A DNA stretch of 55,142 bases from Candidatus Parepulonipiscium sp. PG-Nuni2H_MBin01 (GTDB lineage: Bacteria > Bacillota > Clostridia > Lachnospirales > Cellulosilyticaceae), in the NCBI GenBank assembly GCA_001994995.1, contig MDJM01000002.1, forward strand, positions 1-55,142, written 5' to 3'. The translations under genes and the position numbers were made by a program. Position 1 is the first letter of the stretch; every line of letters starts with the position of its first letter. The notes under the pieces are model-generated. The model saw only the letters and a program-made list of their open reading frames with translations, did no database searches and was not told where the DNA came from. Positions 54,023-55,142 of this stretch are shown piece after piece.

Positions 54023-54970
54023 ATTATTAAAAATAAAGTTATTCAATTTATTGGTGGCATTATAATAATTATTTGTTTTGCCTTTATAATTAATACCCTA
54101 AGAGGAATTGAAATTAACTGGGTAGACGTTTTAACTAACCCTAAAGTTATTGTACTCATACTTATATGTAGTTGTATTTTAGCTGTACTATTATACGGGG
54201 TAGCATTTGCTTGGGCTAATATTGTAGAATATATTCAGCCTAACCAAGTACAACGAAAAATTTTATGTAGTATATATATAAAGTCGAGTATTGCAAAATA
54301 TCTGCCAGGTAATATAATGAATTTAGTTGGTAGAAATGTATTAGCTATTAAATATGGATTTAAACAAGTTAATATTGCTACTAGTACTTTAATTGAAATA
54401 GTTTTTTTTGCAGGAACTACTTTAATTTTAGCTACCCTATTTAGTTTGAATAGTTTTAAACATTGGATAGAAATTATATTAGACTATGTCAATTTACCAT
54501 TCTTATTTGTACTTGTATTATGTGCAATTACTTGTGTTTTCATAGCAATTTTTATAATTAATAGAAGAATGCCTTTAAAACAGGTAGTATCTAACTATAT
54601 AAATATGAAATTTCTTGTGGTTGCTATAAGATGTATAACTTTATACAGTATATTCTTTATAACTTCGGGTATTGTAATGTTTGTAATCTTATTCACCACA
54701 TTTGATATACCCTTTAGTATGACAATAGCTTTGCAAATAATAGGATGCTATATTATATCTTACTTTATAGGTTATATAACACCTGGCGCTCCAGGCGGAA
54801 TAGGTATAAGAGAAGCTATTTTAATTATTTCGTTATCGACAATAATTACAGAGGAGTATGTAGTTGTGGCTACTTTGCTTCATCGAGTAATTACTATATT
54901 ATCCGATGTTATAATTTATTTGGTTAATCAGTTTATTTTAGAGAGAAGAAGTATAGATAGAAGTAACTAA
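54023..54970 (+). CDS. UPF0104 / LPG-synthase-TM-like membrane protein
   Basis: A protein of about 315 residues with roughly eight membrane helices, resembling the transmembrane (flippase-type) domain of lysylphosphatidylglycerol synthases: KSSIAKYLPGNIMNLVGRN early and PGAPGGIGIREAIL late are family hallmarks. Small members of this family are common in glycan loci and may move lipid-linked intermediates. No ATG is present near the start. GAAAGGGG (54011-54018) is spaced for ATT 54023 or 54026; the alternative is TTG 53987, which overlaps the previous gene and lacks a good ribosome site. Confidence 0.8.
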   Translation: MIKNKVIQFIGGIIIIICFAFIINTLRGIEINWVDVLTNPKVIVLILICSCILAVLLYGVAFAWANIVEYIQPNQVQRKILCSIYIKSSIAKYLPGNIMNLVGRNVLAIKYGFKQVNIATSTLIEIVFFAGTTLILATLFSLNSFKHWIEIILDYVNLPFLFVLVLCAITCVFIAIFIINRRMPLKQVVSNYINMKFLVVAIRCITLYSIFFITSGIVMFVILFTTFDIPFSMTIALQIIGCYIISYFIGYITPGAPGGIGIREAILIISLSTIITEEYVVVATLLHRVITILSDVIIYLVNQFILERRSIDRSN

Positions 54971-55028
54971 ATTGTAAGAAAAAATAAAAAATAAAAAATC
55001 AAAAGCTAGGTCAATAAGGAGTGTCATT

Positions 55029-55062
55029 AAGGGTAAGTATCGATAAAAATATACTTGCCCTT
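55029..55062 (+). other. Hairpin at the window end
   Basis: AAGGGTAAGTAT (55029-55040) pairs with ATACTTGCCCTT (55051-55062) with one G-T pair. The tract after it is TACTTAT, a poor T-run, so it may be an attenuator or regulatory element rather than a clean terminator. The last 172 bases hold no gene. Confidence 0.5.
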
Positions 55063-55142
55063 TACTTATGCTAGCAAAAGATAGTGTCTGTAGATTAGGT
55101 AACAGAATAAAGCCTATTAATTGTGGTTAAAATAATATTATA

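Overview
The window looks like chromosomal DNA from an anaerobic, low-GC Gram-positive bacterium of the Clostridia (a Lachnospirales-like lineage is my best guess; no rRNA or tRNA is present to settle it). The reasons are AT-rich sequence, strong AGGAGG-type ribosome sites, lipobox lipoproteins in place of periplasmic proteins, two LytR-CpsA-Psr wall ligases, Cu-amine-oxidase-N 'stalk' surface proteins, and oxygen-sensitive iron-sulfur reductases.

Layout. 0.3-9 kb holds housekeeping genes: pdxT, deoC, a small secreted stalk-domain protein, an orphan OppA-type lipoprotein, dapA, an SDR reductase overlapping nfo, and a first LCP ligase. 9-10.5 kb is a second LCP ligase behind a clear promoter and a structured leader RNA. 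10.6-15.8 kb is a Sel1-repeat cluster: two small proteins, one 1023-residue protein and an unrecognised helical protein. 15.9-22.6 kb is the most unusual part, a tight minus-strand operon that encodes a NifH-like ATPase, NifD-like and NifK-like subunits and a complete FecCD/BtuCD-type importer. An acidic repeat lipoprotein follows it under a closely similar promoter. 22.7-24.7 kb is a three-module protein ending in a citrate-lyase-ligase (CitC) nucleotidyltransferase domain. 24.7-31.1 kb is an oppBCDF-oppA operon. 31.4-35 kb has an M15 peptidase and a polar amino-acid importer with an apparent 21-residue membrane microprotein gene. 35.4-38.1 kb is a large secreted surface protein.

38.3-55 kb is a surface-polysaccharide locus, all on the plus strand. 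RmlA and RmlB make dTDP-4-keto-6-deoxyglucose. Three GT2 proteins, a GtrB-like lipid-linked glucosyltransferase and a GtrII-like membrane transferase build or decorate a glycan. Wzm and Wzt form an ABC exporter, and a pyruvyltransferase-family protein is next to an FrhB-like iron-sulfur flavoprotein. Two PP-loop ATPase paralogues and a UPF0104-type membrane protein have unassigned roles. With the two LCP proteins this fits a wall-linked or lipid-linked secondary polymer.

Repeat biology is also notable. GC-rich palindromic elements are scattered in AT-rich intergenic DNA. At three places in the two importer operons (oppD/oppF, glnQ and the amino-acid binding protein) a gene's 3-prime end has been tandemly copied just downstream of its stop codon. 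No transposase, CRISPR array, tRNA, rRNA or transcription factor gene was seen.
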